Shown: positions 45,561 through 56,269 of the stretch, one piece after another
Layout: each line of letters starts with the position of its first letter
How positions within the stretch are numbered: position 1 is the stretch's first letter
Assembly (NCBI RefSeq): GCF_031143425.1
Contig: NC_090450.1
Coordinates: forward strand, 224,575,442-224,639,441
DNA length: 64,000 nucleotides
Source of the DNA: Pleurodeles waltl
Lineage: Eukaryota; Chordata; Amphibia; Caudata; Salamandridae
Direction of reading: 5' to 3'
Notes under the pieces: generated by a model
What the model was told of the DNA's origin: nothing
Seen by the model: only the letters and a program-made list of their open reading frames with translations
Database searches by the model: none
Position numbers and translations under genes: made by a program

Positions 45561-46404
45561 TGGATCTGGCATTGTGGACTCATCTGGCTGAGGTGCACCC
45601 CCTTCCCTTCCCCCTGAGGTGCCTGTAGTTTGGTATCTGATGCCCCTGCAGTGTTCTCTCCGTTGGAGTCAGGTATCCTGTGTGGGCTTTGCCCATGTGA
45701 TTTGGGCCCAGTGGTCCACGGACAATGCCTGCTACAATGATCGGATTTATACATTTATGTATATAAAAAGTTTTTGATGTGTTATATATTTTTAAGCCAG
45801 TAATACAATATTTTCCAATGTTAAGAATCATTTCCTTTTGTCTTTGCATTCTTCCGGGGGGGTTTGGGTGGGGTAACTGTGATGTATTGCTATGCATTGA
45901 TGTGTGTGTTGTAGTGGGTGGGTGTGTCGCGTATGTGTGTCCCCGTAATTTTTTTCCTCCCCCCTCCCCTGTGTCGTAGGTGCAGTACTCACCGTTGTCT
46001 TCTGCGCCGGCGTTCGTGCTCCTGGTAGAGGAGCAGGAAGACTATCGCTGGGAGGATGTGGAGTTCGGGTTCCATGCTGTCCAGATTCCTCGTGGGGTGT
46101 ATGGAGGTGAGCGTTTTCCGTTCGAAATGGCTGTTTCCGCCGTGTTTTTATCGGCGGGGCTACCGCCGCGGAAAAGGTGGCGGATCGGTAGGTTGTGATA
46201 GGGTGGGCGGTACATTGACTCCCGCCTGTCTGTTGGCAGGGACCGCCGCGCTGTTTGTTTGTCCCGCCGTGGCGGGCGGTGTGTTGATGTGGCGGTCTCT
46301 GTTGGCGGTTTCCGCCAGGGTCGGAATTCCATTTTTTTTACCGCCAGCCTGTTGGCGGTTTAGCCGCCGCTTTAACACTGACCGCCAAGGTTGGAATGAC
46401 ACCC

Positions 46405-47737
46405 ATAGACTCCAAATCCAAGTTTTGAAAAAAGTTTAACCATGGAATTTTGTTATGGTTTGCTAATGAAATACAGTCTTTTACACACTTGTGTGTTAAG
46501 GTAGCCACCAGATTTAACCATATTTTTATCCATAGCAGAAGGGGGGCAATATATATCAAATCTGTGATGTAACCAATCCCCAGCTCCTCATGGCATATAA
46601 TATTCGCTACGTTCTTGGGTACCATAAGTAGCCGGTGAAGAAATGTATTCTCTGCCCGTTGTAGAATAGTAGAGCTGGTATATCCCCAGAGGCCATCCCC
46701 ATAAGCTGCAGCCGAGACACATTTAGACTTATAGAGCGTAATAATCTGGTGTACCGGTCTGTGCCCCAGTCTGCGAGCAAAGCGAAAAATTGCTTCAACA
46801 TTTCTTTCCATTTGTTGAAGTTTAAAATTCAAATGGAATTTCCATGACAGAGAAGAATTTAGGTGCAAGCCTAAGTAGCAGAAATTATTTACCTTTGTTA
46901 GAATATTCCCTCCCATTATAAAACTTTTAGTGCGTGTGTTCTTAGAACCGCAGATCATAACATGCGACTTTTTAAAATTGACTTTCAGATCGAGATCCTG
47001 AGTGTGTATTAAAAAAAGGTCCAAGAGGATCTGTAGGCCATTGGCCGTGCGAGCAATTAAAACGGCGTCATCAGCGTACAATAAAATCGGCAATTGTCTA
47101 AAACCCACCCTTGGAAAATCCTTGCCATTTTGAGCTAAATAGTTATACAAGCCATTTATGTACAACAGAAATAAAAAAGGAGCCAGAGTACAGCCCTGTC
47201 TGACGCCCCGATTAGATACAAGGGGTTGTGATCTTTCACCATGTTGTCCAAACTGGATTGTAATGGTAAGATTAGAATATAAACGTTTGATCAAATCCAA
47301 CAGATCTTGCTCAACCCCCATTGTGTCCAATATTTCCCACAATTTTACTCTATTTACCATATCAAATGCACTGGAAAGATCTATAAAAGCTAGGTGGATG
47401 GATTCCCTTTTTGCTATGACATATTTGCTAAGAATAAGGTGTAAGTTTAGGGCCTGATCCGCTGTGCCTAATCCAGGCCTAAACCCATATTGAATTGGCA
47501 AAAGAATGTTTGACCTTGCCGCCCACTCATCAAGCCGATTCAGAATGACACTCCCCAAGATCTTTACCGTGGAGTCAATGAGCGATATAGGTCTGTAGAA
47601 GGAGGGGTCGAGCCTATTGCCCTTTTTGAATATTGGGACAATTATTGCCATTAGCCATGAGGAAAAATGTTCTACCCAGACCCCTTCCGGAATCAAACAG
47701 TCTTCCTCCCTATTTACTTGTCCTGAAAAATAAAAAA
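46405..47737 (-). mobile_element. LINE nested in H2, reverse transcriptase part (long open frame)
   Basis: The minus-strand frame is open from about 47735 to the H3 insertion at 46405, some 440 codons, and continues at 34241. RT blocks in order are MAIIVPIFKKGNRLDPSFYR then PISLIDSTVKILGSVILNRL (47650-47520), QYGFRPGLGTADQALNLHLI, LAFIDLSSAFDMVNR, NRGVRQGCTLAPFLFLLYIN, and LLYADDAVLIARTANGL with an intact YADD near 47070. KVNFKKSHVMICGSKN, NFCYLGLHLNSSLSWKF and a C-terminal helical region follow. The 5' part (endonuclease) is absent: 5' truncation at 47737 against H2 sequence. The last residues read in this frame before 46405 (GVIPTL…) are Harbinger terminus and not LINE. Clade uncertain (Jockey/I/Rex-like). 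Confidence 0.82.
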
Positions 47738-48165
47738 GCCCCCTCCAGAACCAGTGGAGAAAGGCATCCACAACACAGTACTTGGCAGGATGAAGCACTC
47801 TGGGCACAAAGCCCCCTCCAGAAACAGTGGAGAAATGCATCCACTACCTCTGTCCTTGGCAGGATAAAGCACTCTGGGCACAAAGCCCCCTCCAGAACCA
47901 GTGGAGAATGACATCCACCTGAGTGACTGTGGCTTTGCACTCCCCAGGATAAAGCAGTGGGCAAACCACCCACTGGAGAGACTTGAGAGACTGTGGCTTT
48001 GAACTCCCCAGGATGCAGCAGTGGGCAAACCATCCACTGGAGAGACTTGAGAGACTGTGGCTTTGCACTCAACAGGATGCATCAGTGGGCACACCACCCA
48101 CTGGAGAGACTTGAGAGACTGTGGCTTTGCACTCCCCAGGATAAAGCAGTGGGCATGGAGCCCCC
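47738..48165. repeat. H2 resumes: 74 bp-type and ~62 bp tandem units
   Basis: About 2.5 copies of the 74 bp unit ('gatgaagcactctgggcaca') are followed by four ~62 bp units ('gactgtggctttgcactccc', 'cagtgggcaaaccacccact'). Order and sequence equal those of H1 13290-13985, showing that Harbinger sequence continues after the LINE. Confidence 0.88.
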
Positions 48166-49008
48166 TCGTTGAGCAGTGGCGTCGTGCACTCATCCAGCTG
48201 AGGTGCCCCCCCCTTCCCTTCCCCCGAGGTGCCTGTTTCATTTCGATTTGATGCCCCTGCAGTGTTCTCTCCGTTTGAAGTCTGGTATTGAGTGTAGGCC
48301 TCGCCCATACATTTTGGGCCCAGTGGTCCACGGACAATTATTGGTGCACTATCCGGACTTGTGTAGTTGGTGTACATAATTGTATATACTGTATTTCGAG
48401 TTTTGACTACTGTTTTTTTCATGATTACAATCGTTCAACTCATTTCCTATTGTCCTTGCGTTCTTGATAGGGGGTGGGGGTGTAAATGTAATGTTGCAGC
48501 ATGTATTTGTGTGTATGTTGCTGTGGGTGAGGGTGGGGGTGTTGCGCGTGTGTGTCACTCTCTTTTCCCTCTCCCTCCACTGTGTTGTAGGTGCAGTACT
48601 CACCGTGGTCGTCGCCGCTGTCTTTGTCGCTCCTGATAGAGGAGCAGGAATACCATTGCAGGGAGTATTTATAGTTCTGGCTCCATGGCGTCCTGGTTCC
48701 TCGTGGGGTGTGGAGAGGTGAGTGTTTTCCCTTCCAAGTCCTGTTTCCGCTGTGTTTTTGTTCGCGTTGGTTCCGCACCAGAAAAGGTGGCGGATTGGCC
48801 TCTCATAAGAGTGCGGGCGGTACATTGTCTTCCGCCTGTCTGTTGGCGGTGACCGCCATGCTGTTTGTACCGCCGTGGCGGTCAGAGTGTTATAGTGGCT
48901 GTCTATGTTGGTGGTTTCCGCCACGGCTGTGATTTAATTTTTTTTCGCCGGCCTATTGGCGGTATTACCGCCGCTTTAACACCGACTGCCAGGGTTGTAA
49001 TGAGAGCC

Positions 49009-50026
49009 AAAGTCTCCTCTCTGCTGATGTCTCACAGTGTCATATCAGTGATTTAGAAATTACATATTACATATATAAGATAAAAGGCAACCACTCTCGT
49101 CATGGCATATGTTGGACCCGCCCCTTTCTGCAGGTTCATCCCCAAACCTTTTGCCTTCACGCCTCCTATTTTTACTGAATCTGTGTTTTGTTGGCCTTAG
49201 CACTCTTTGCACTTTACCACTGCTAACCAGTGCTAAAGAGCTTGTGCTCTTTACTCCGAGCATGGTGGAGTTGGCTTATACCCAATTGGCATATTTAGTT
49301 TATCTATAAGTCCCCAGTAAAGTGCCACTACTTGTGCCTACTTGTTAAATGCTACTAGTGGGCATGCAGCACTGATTCTTATAACCTAGCTTTTCGAACA
49401 AGCAGCATGCTTGATCCTTTGTGTGAAGAACCTTGTTTTTCAGGACTGGGAAGCTTTCAGGGTAGCCATGCGCTGTACAAATCCTTAGCATAGCATAGCA
49501 TTGTGCCACCCATTCAAGTAGCCCCTTAAACATGTCTCAGGTCTGCCATTGCAAAGCCTGTGTATTCAGTTTGAACTGCCATTTTGACGTCTCAAAATAT
49601 ACCTTCTTCCAGGCCCAAACCTTCCTTTTTAATACATATGTCACCCTTAGGGTAGGCCCTGGACAGCCCAGAGGGCCAGGGCCAATATAATGAAAAGGTA
49701 GAACATGTACTTCTGAGTTTCACAAGTCCTGATAGTGAAAAACATTTAAATTCCCTTTTAACTACTGCAAGGCCTATGACTCCCATAGGATAACATTGGT
49801 GGTGCCTTAGTACATTTTAGAAGTGTAATTTCCAAATGGGAAGAGATAACCAGCTCATATTTGGTGTCTTTGGAATCCTAATTTAAAATACTAACTTATG
49901 GTGAATTTGGATTTGAAATTACAATTCTAAAAAGGGCACTTTTAGAAAGTTGGCATTTGCTTGCCCCAGTCAATTGCTGTCTGAAGCCTGTCCCTGGGTC
50001 TCATGACTCAGTGTGGGTGACAGTTT
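49009..50026. other. Unclassified interspersed repeat, probably LTR-derived
   Basis: No coding motif. Phrases such as 'acccaattggcatatttagt-ttatctataagtcc' and 'gccctggacagcccagagg' look like an old dispersed repeat I associate with salamander genomes. The H4 Harbinger end begins inside it at 50027. Identification is from recollection of style only. Confidence 0.3.
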
Positions 50027-51129
50027 GGTGGTCATTATGACATTGGCGGTGAGTGATAAAGTGGCAGAAATACCGCCAACAGGCTGGCGGTAATTACCGC
50101 CAAATTAAGAACATGGCGGTGAGAACTCCCATAGACAGCCAATGTCCCACACCGTCCGCCAGGGCGTTAACACCACTCACCATGGCGGTAACGATCAACA
50201 ACCAGGCGGAAGGCAAGGTACCTCCCACCATATCATGACACTGCAATCCGCCATGATTTCCTGGGCGGAACCAACGCCATCAGAAGCCTGGCGGAAACAC
50301 TGCACAGAAGACCAAAGACTCACCGTCAGAGACACAGAGATGAACAACGCCGCCATGGAACCGGAACTGCAAGTCTTCCTGATGCTCTTCTATGCCATGC
50401 TCCACCTGGAACACCAACGCCGACGAAGATGACAATGGTGTGTACAGTTGCCTAGCACACAAGGGAGGGAGGGAGGAAAAGGAGAATGACACGCACACGC
50501 GCGACACACACCAAACACACACACCATACACACAACCAGCTGCAGATGTAAACCAATGGCACATGAAACACGGCATTCTGATACAAGGACCAGAGTTCGG
50601 AAGTACTGAAAATGTATTAATAAGACAAAAGCCACCACATGAACCAGATATGTACAGTTGTCCACAAAGGGCCAATGCCCAGACCAAAGCACTAAGGGCT
50701 CACATGGTAACAGGGCACAGTCCAAGGCCCAACTTTTTTCCTGACAACATCCTCATAGAACTGTGCAGGGGCATCATTATTGAAGTGAGCAGGCACCTCA
50801 GGGGGTGGGGGGAAGGGGCACTTCAGCTGAAGTCGGGAACTAGCCCACTGGTTCTGGAGGGGGCTCCATGCCCACTTCCTAATGCTGGAGAGTGCAAGGT
50901 CACAGTCTCTGAGGTGGGGGACTTGCCCACTGCTTTTGGAGGGGGCTCCATGCCCATTTCCCAATGCTGGGGAGTGCAAGGTCACAGTCTCTGAGGTGGG
51001 GGACTTTTCCACTGCTTCTGGAGGGGGTTCCTTGTACAGAAGGTCCCTGGAGGGTGGCCTACATGTCTGCTGCTGAAGGTGAGGGCTGCACCACCTCATC
51101 TGGAGGTGAGTGCTCCGTGACCACTGGTG

Positions 51130-51675
51130 GTGGTGGTGGTACCCTGCCAGCCTCTGCTTGAGGTGAGGGCTGTTGTGTCTCAGCTGTGGAAGGTGCCTGC
51201 TGGGCAGCCTCCATTGGAGACGAGGGCTGCAGTGTCTCAGCTGTGGAAGGTGCCTGCTGGGCAGCTCCATGGAGGTGAGGTCTGCTGTGTCTCAGCTGTA
51301 GAAGGCATCTCCTGGGTGGCTGCTGTGTCTCAGCCGTAGAAGGTGCCTGCTGGGCAGCCACCATTGGAGGCGAGGGCTGCTGTGTCTCAGCTGTGGAGCA
51401 GCCTCAATTGGAGGAGAGGGCTGCTGTGTCTCAGCTGGAGGTGAGTGCTTCTTCCCTTTCATGGCAGGAGGTGAGGGCTTATTCCCTGTCCTTGCAGGAG
51501 GTGAGGGTACCTTCCCCTTCCTGGCTGTTGGAGTGGTATCCTTCCACTTCCTGTCTGGTGGAGTGGGATCCTTCCCCTTCCTGTCTGGTGGAGTGGGATC
51601 CTTCCCCTTCCTGTCTGGTGGAGTGGGATCCTTACCCTTCCTGGCTGGTAGAGTGGGATCCTTCACTATCTTGCC
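51130..51675. repeat. Tandem repeats in the gene B C-terminal region (H4): 60 bp and 30 bp units
   Basis: Units of about 60 bp with 'tgtctcagctgtggaaggtg' and 'cctgctgggcagcc' lie at 51130-51400. From 51480 to 51675 there are 30 bp units ('gtggagtgggatccttcccc' at 51558, 51588 and 51618). On the minus strand the 30 bp units encode KGKDPTPPDR repeats in frame. They occupy the same place as the arrays of H1 and H3 but differ in sequence. Confidence 0.85.
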
Positions 51676-53894
51676 TCCACGACTAGGAGGTGCCTCTGCT
51701 GTCCCTGTGGACTGTTTTGCTGAGGTGTGGGCTGGGAAGTTGGGACCCTGCTCTTACTGGCAGGACGGGGTGGAGGGGAAGGGAAGAGGTCTAGTTGGGC
51801 AAGGAAAAGCTTCTTAGGGACGGTGGTGAGGGATGAGGGAGGCGGGATGGGAATGGAGGTTGAGGGAGTGGTTGTTGGAGGAGTATGTCTGCTGGACTTG
51901 GGTGTAGGTGCATGTAGAGTGTGCTGACGTGAGGTGGATGGCTGTTGGGTGTCTGAGTGCCTGCATTAGTGTCCTTTAGGAAGGGGAAAGACAGGGTGGG
52001 AGAGGACACAGGGGACGCATGGATGGATGTTGTGGAGGTGTCTGCTAGTGAGGTGTGTGTGCTTGTTGTGGTGATGCTGGTGGTGGATGTTGAAGCAGTG
52101 CATTCAGGTGTGAGTGTGCACGTGACTGTGAGGGAGGTGGAGGAGGAGGGGGAAACAGAGGAGGCAGTGGATGTGTTTGTGTGTGCAACTGTCTGGTGTT
52201 TGCATGAGTGCTTGTGGGCTGAAGTGTGGTACCTGTGTTTGACTGTGCCACTCCTGTGTGTTGTCTTGTGTGCATGCTTGTCTGTATGTGTGTATGGGAT
52301 GAGTTGGGGTTGAGGAGACTGGGACTCGGAAGTGGTAGTTGGAGGGGGAATGGTAGGAACAGGGACAAAGGCTGCCATCAGAGAGGAGGCCATAGCCTAA
52401 AAAAATCTACGTTGGGCCGCCAATCCACTGTGGATGCCCTCCAGGAATGCATTGCTGCATCTGAAATGCCAGCTCCTGGATGCCATTCACAATGGTTGAC
52501 TGCCCTACAGAGATGGATCTCAGGAGGGGTCAATAGCCTCCTCACTCAGGGCAGCAGGGCTCACTGGGCAGGGCCTGGGGTGCCTGGGGCGAAGGAGATG
52601 CCCACCCTCCTGGGTGAGCGGGTACGGGCAACTCGCTGAGGTGCTACTGGGAGGGTGGTGCTGGTACAGGGGGTGGAGGCTGTACCTGCAGCTGGGGTGG
52701 TCACAGAGGTGTCCGCCACCACCAGGGAGCTTTCATCAGAAGAGGTATCTGAGTCAGTGTATTCACCTCCTGTCTCCGCCGTGGTGCTCCCCTCGCCCTC
52801 CATCCCACTGGTTCCCTCGGCGTCGGTGGACTCTGCCTCCTGGTTCCTGAGAGATGCAGCTCCCTCTGTCGCCAGTACACCTGCTCCTCCACCAGATGAT
52901 GCTAATGTACACATGGACAGGATGATAGAAGATTAAAAAGGGGAGAGAGAGAAAGGGAACGCTGGGCCAATTACTGCACCAACACCACAGTTGGCATACA
53001 CAGCACCATCACACACAGGGATCAGAATTGAGCACTATGCATTGCACTGCCATTGATTTAGCTAGATGCCACAGCAAGATGAGGGCCACCACCAACTGCA
53101 CACCTCCTGGGACCCACAAAGCTCTGACTGACATTGAATGCAAACAAGCTAGGTTACCTGCATTTGCCATACACCCATGAGCTGGATCATGCTGCAATGT
53201 CTGGCCTGGCATTAAGGGGCAACCACTAACTTACACGCAGCTCCCAGATCCCATGCCACCTACCAATCATTGTAGTAACACCCACTGTACTCACCCTCTT
53301 GTGGCTGCTGTAATGCCCTCACGCGCCCATCCAGCTCTGGGTAGGCCACCACCAGTATGGGGGCTATCAGGTGGGACAGGTTCCAACGGGCATCCCTTCC
53401 CGTTGGGAGGCCATCCTTAACTGGGCCTCTGCGGTCTTCCGTGCTCAGCTTTTTCAGGTCCTCCCACCGTTTCCTGCAGTGGGTGCTCCACCCGCTGTAG
53501 ACCCCCAGGGTCTGCACGTCCTTGGCAATGGCACGCCACAATCCCTTCTTTTGATGGGCGCTGACCTGCAGAGGGAATGCAGACAGGTGGACACCATTAC
53601 ACATACAATCTAGCCTGTCACACATAATGCCTACCAATCCCGTTTCCATCCCCATTGGCTCACTCATCGTCTGGTGCCCACCATGTACACTACCACCAGA
53701 TATGCCCCCCGATGACACGATGCTTGCACACACATCTCCATGCATCTTTCCCACATGCATTGTGCCCAGGGTGCATTCTCCTGTTGGTCTGGAGGCCCAT
53801 ACAGAAGTCCATACTGGGGTAGGACCCCATCCACCAGTCGTTCCAACTCCTCTGAAGTGAAGGCAGGGGCCCTTTCCCCAGTTACACGGGCCAT
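51292..53894 (-). pseudogene. Harbinger gene B, H4 copy with the best preserved SANT domain
   Basis: Exon 1 from ATG 53894: MARVTGERAPAFTSEELERL, VDGVLPQYGLLYGPPDQQ. The donor reads gagaat in place of gtaagt. Exon 2 (53575-53295): VSAHQKKGLWRAIAKDVQTL, GVYSGWSTHCRKRWEDLKKL, then APILVVAYPELDGRVRALQQ; donor gtgagtac. Exon 3 from 52902: SGGGAGVLATEGAASLRNQE, TDSDTSSDESSLVVADTSVT, RSPRRVGISFAPGTPGPAQ, then a stop at about 52561. LSEEAID, NAFLEGIHSG, a Ser/Thr/Pro-rich stretch and KGKDPTPPDR repeats follow in shifted frames. It gives the clearest view of the gene B SANT domain, with Trp residues in LWRAI and RWEDL. Not functional. Confidence 0.72.
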
Positions 53895-53985
53895 GGTAGA
53901 TTCTAGACACAGGTCACAGCAGCACACGCAGTGTAGGTGTCGTCCTGTGGAAAATCAGGAAACAAGTGAGGATTTGAATAGAAAA

Positions 53986-54929
53986 TGGGGCCTCCTGAAC
54001 ACCATATGCACAAAGCTTTTTTGGAGGTCTCAAATGGCCTGGTTCAGACATTGAGTATGCGTTCAGGGTTTGAAAGGGGCATGTTTAGGGTGCCCCTTCC
54101 AAATGCCAATTTTCAGTGGTATTTATTAATGTTCTGCAACCAAATTATTGTTCCAGACATTCAATTTTTAGTGACTACGTAAGGTAGTAGTAACCATCTG
54201 CAAATATTTTGAGAATTAATTTATCATCAGTAGGTAGTTATAGTTAGTAGCTAGTTTCCATAGGAAGAGCATTTTTTGTTTTGCCAAAAACGTACACTTT
54301 TCTCAGTTCAGCTGCTGTTGTGAAAGTTTGCGGGGTGATCCGTTGGGGGGTGGGGGGCGGTGGGTGCTGAGAAAGTCGGGGTCCAAAACACAGTTTCCCC
54401 ATTCATTTTTCAATAGGGTCTTTCAACACACCTACAGCCTAAACCGATGAACGGAATTACACCAAATTTGGCAGGAAAGTAGATGTTGTTGCACAGAGTG
54501 TGCTTTTTGTGATCTGGTATAAATGCATTCATCGTTTAGGAGAAATGAAAGGTATAGATATCTAGGGAAGCGGATCATCTGAGGATGCAACTGTCCCATG
54601 CAGATATCTGATTGGCTGCCAACACTTCAACAAGGAAGTGTAGGCAGCCATCCCAGGACTCGGCTTCAGTTGAGCCCCGGAAAAAAAAATATTTATATAA
54701 AAGGGGTCAGGGTAGGGACAGATTGATCCCTTAGTTCTGGTGCTGTGGTTCCGGAGGGACCTGCCAGGGATTAAAAGCATTTTTTCTTTTTAAACGTCAG
54801 CTGATATGAAGATTTCCCGACATTTAAAAGAAAAAAAGCAGGTGGTTTCCCGCTCTTTTTGTGAAGCCCCCGGATGGGCCAAGTCCCAGGGGCATGTGAA
54901 AAAAGTTAAGGGGTATGAGGGGCCCCCTT
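53986..54929. other. Unclassified, with a likely dispersed repeat at about 54290-54560
   Basis: No ORF of interest. 'aaccgatgaacggaattaca-ccaaatttggcagg' (54443) followed by 'tgatctggtataaatgcatt' has the look of a dispersed repeat, but nothing in the window confirms it. Confidence 0.3.
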
Positions 54930-55570
54930 CTGGGCTTGCCACAGCCCTGGGAACTGCCACCAACCCAGGTCTAATTACATATTTTGTGTGGGGGGCTGTG
55001 TGGCTCCTCCTGCAGCACTGGGGACTGCCACCTACTTGGGGCTTCAATCAAATGCAATGTGTGGGGCCACTCGGCCCCCCGCAGCCTTAGGGACAGCACC
55101 TCCCCAGGGCTAAAACTAAATAATCAGGGTGTCCATTTTGGACCCCCCCCCACAGCCCAGAGACCACCACTTACCCGGGGCAATGTTATACTATGTGCAG
55201 AGGCGGGATGTTCGCCACCCCCTGCAGCCCTAGGATCTACCAACTCTCCAGGGTTAAAATGAAATAATCAGGGGGGTTTGTTTCAGACCCCCCGTCCAAG
55301 GGACGGCCACCTTCCCGGGGCAGTGTTATACTGTAAAGTGGGGGGCAGAACACCCTCCCCCCTGGAGCTCCTATGGCCCCCAACCCCATAGGGCTAAAAT
55401 GAAACAACCAGGGGGGGGTCTGTTTTGGATCCTTTGCCCCGGGGACCACCACCTAGGGAAAATTGAACATTGGAGGGGGGGGCATGTGGCACCCCTCGAG
55501 GAGCCTAAGATGGCCTTGGGGACAGCCAACCACAGGGCTGGTTCCTGCAGTGTCCCAGGGTACCCACCCC
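54930..55570. repeat. Degenerate tandem array, period about 65-70 bp
   Basis: Units start 'cccYgcag/cacag-cc-ctggga(c/a)tgccacc' and continue 'acccaggg..ta.aat.a.ataat...gggg'. At least eight units are visible, at about 54940, 55011, 55080, 55150, 55220, 55290, 55365 and 55430. The poly-C/poly-G runs explain the short ORFs here. Confidence 0.7.
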
Positions 55571-56269
55571 TGGGGCATAGCTGTTTGTTGATGCTTGGAG
55601 GGAGCTGACAGCTCCCACCAAGTAAAAGCACACAAAGTCGACTTTCAAACAACGGGATATGTCAAACAGCTACCGAGGGCAGAAAGCAGAGCTTTCATCT
55701 GTTTCCCTGAAGGGAAATAGATAAAAACATTGCTACCGTAAGCAGGGAGCTGCTTTTTAGAGCAGCTCCCTGCTTGTGAGAGCAATACTGGCTCCCACAG
55801 TGTGCAAGGAGCCAGCTAGGACAGCAGGGGTCTTGAGCCTTCCCCCAAACCAGCCACTCTCTCTCTCTCTTCTCCATCCCGTAATGGGATGTGATGGGAG
55901 AGAGAGAGAGAGAGACAGAGAGACAGAGATACAGAGAGAGACAGAGACAGAGACAGAGAGAATCACAGCAAGGAGTCACCTATGACCTTAAGGTTTATGT
56001 AATGGACCCTCCCACTGACAGTTGAGGGTTCTACTTTAGGTGTATCCATGGTAATTTATTATAAACTTCAAAAGTGTAAGGTTCATATTGAAAGGTGATC
56101 TCAGTCTTTTAATTGACAAATACATTTTTCTTTCCAATATGTCCTGAAATATCACATTCTAATTATATCATTCGTCAAAGCCTAAAAATTCTCTATCTCT
56201 CTCCCTTTCCCCCTCTCTCTCTCAAGTTCTCCTTTTGATCTCTTTTTCCCACTCACACACCCTCTAAGG
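55571..56269. repeat. (CT)n and (GA)n microsatellites in unclassified sequence
   Basis: CT repeats lie at 55857-55870, and GA/GACAGA repeats at about 55897-55963. A CT-rich stretch lies at 56191-56223. The remainder is unclassified. Confidence 0.8.

Larger units (their letters stand above)
34242..46404 (+). mobile_element. Harbinger element H3 (12.2 kb), nested in the LINE
   Basis: Left end gggggtcattccaaccttgg and right end ccaaggttggaatgacaccc are inverted repeats. ATA flanks both (34239-34241 and 46405-46407). Its three genes have the same order as in H1, but a 4.3 kb minisatellite makes it longer. Removing it with one ATA makes the host LINE reading frame continuous (…DLESM|YLKPE…). It is the youngest and best preserved of the Harbingers here, judged by its complete transposase ORF. 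Confidence 0.92.
30269..49008 (+). mobile_element. Harbinger element H2 (outer), split by a LINE that contains H3
   Basis: Left end gaccctcattacaacattgg and right end accgactgcc-agggttgtaatgagagcc are inverted repeats. AAA flanks both (30266-30268 and 49009-49011). H2 sequence runs to about 33493 (transposase 5' end) and resumes at 47738 in the 74 bp array before the 3' terminus. The part corresponding to H3 37.9-45.3 kb, including all of gene B, is missing. Either H2 was already deleted or the LINE insertion removed it. The layout of what remains equals H1 and H3. Confidence 0.75.
50027..53985 (-). mobile_element. Harbinger element H4, partial, reversed: gene B and 3' end only
   Basis: The left edge (ggtggtcattatgacattgg at 50027) is the 3' terminus seen in reverse. 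Ccgcc/ggcgg-rich subterminal sequence, tandem arrays and gene B follow on the minus strand. The right edge stops at 'gaatagaaaatgg' (about 53973-53985), the counterpart of 'ccgccattttctat' just upstream of gene B in H1 and H3. Transposase and gene A are absent, and no second terminal repeat was found there. Confidence 0.7.

Noticed and set aside
46338..46404. C-terminal residues of the 500-codon LINE ORF
   Set aside because: They are the Harbinger H3 terminus read in frame. The true LINE C-terminus is at 33728-34241.
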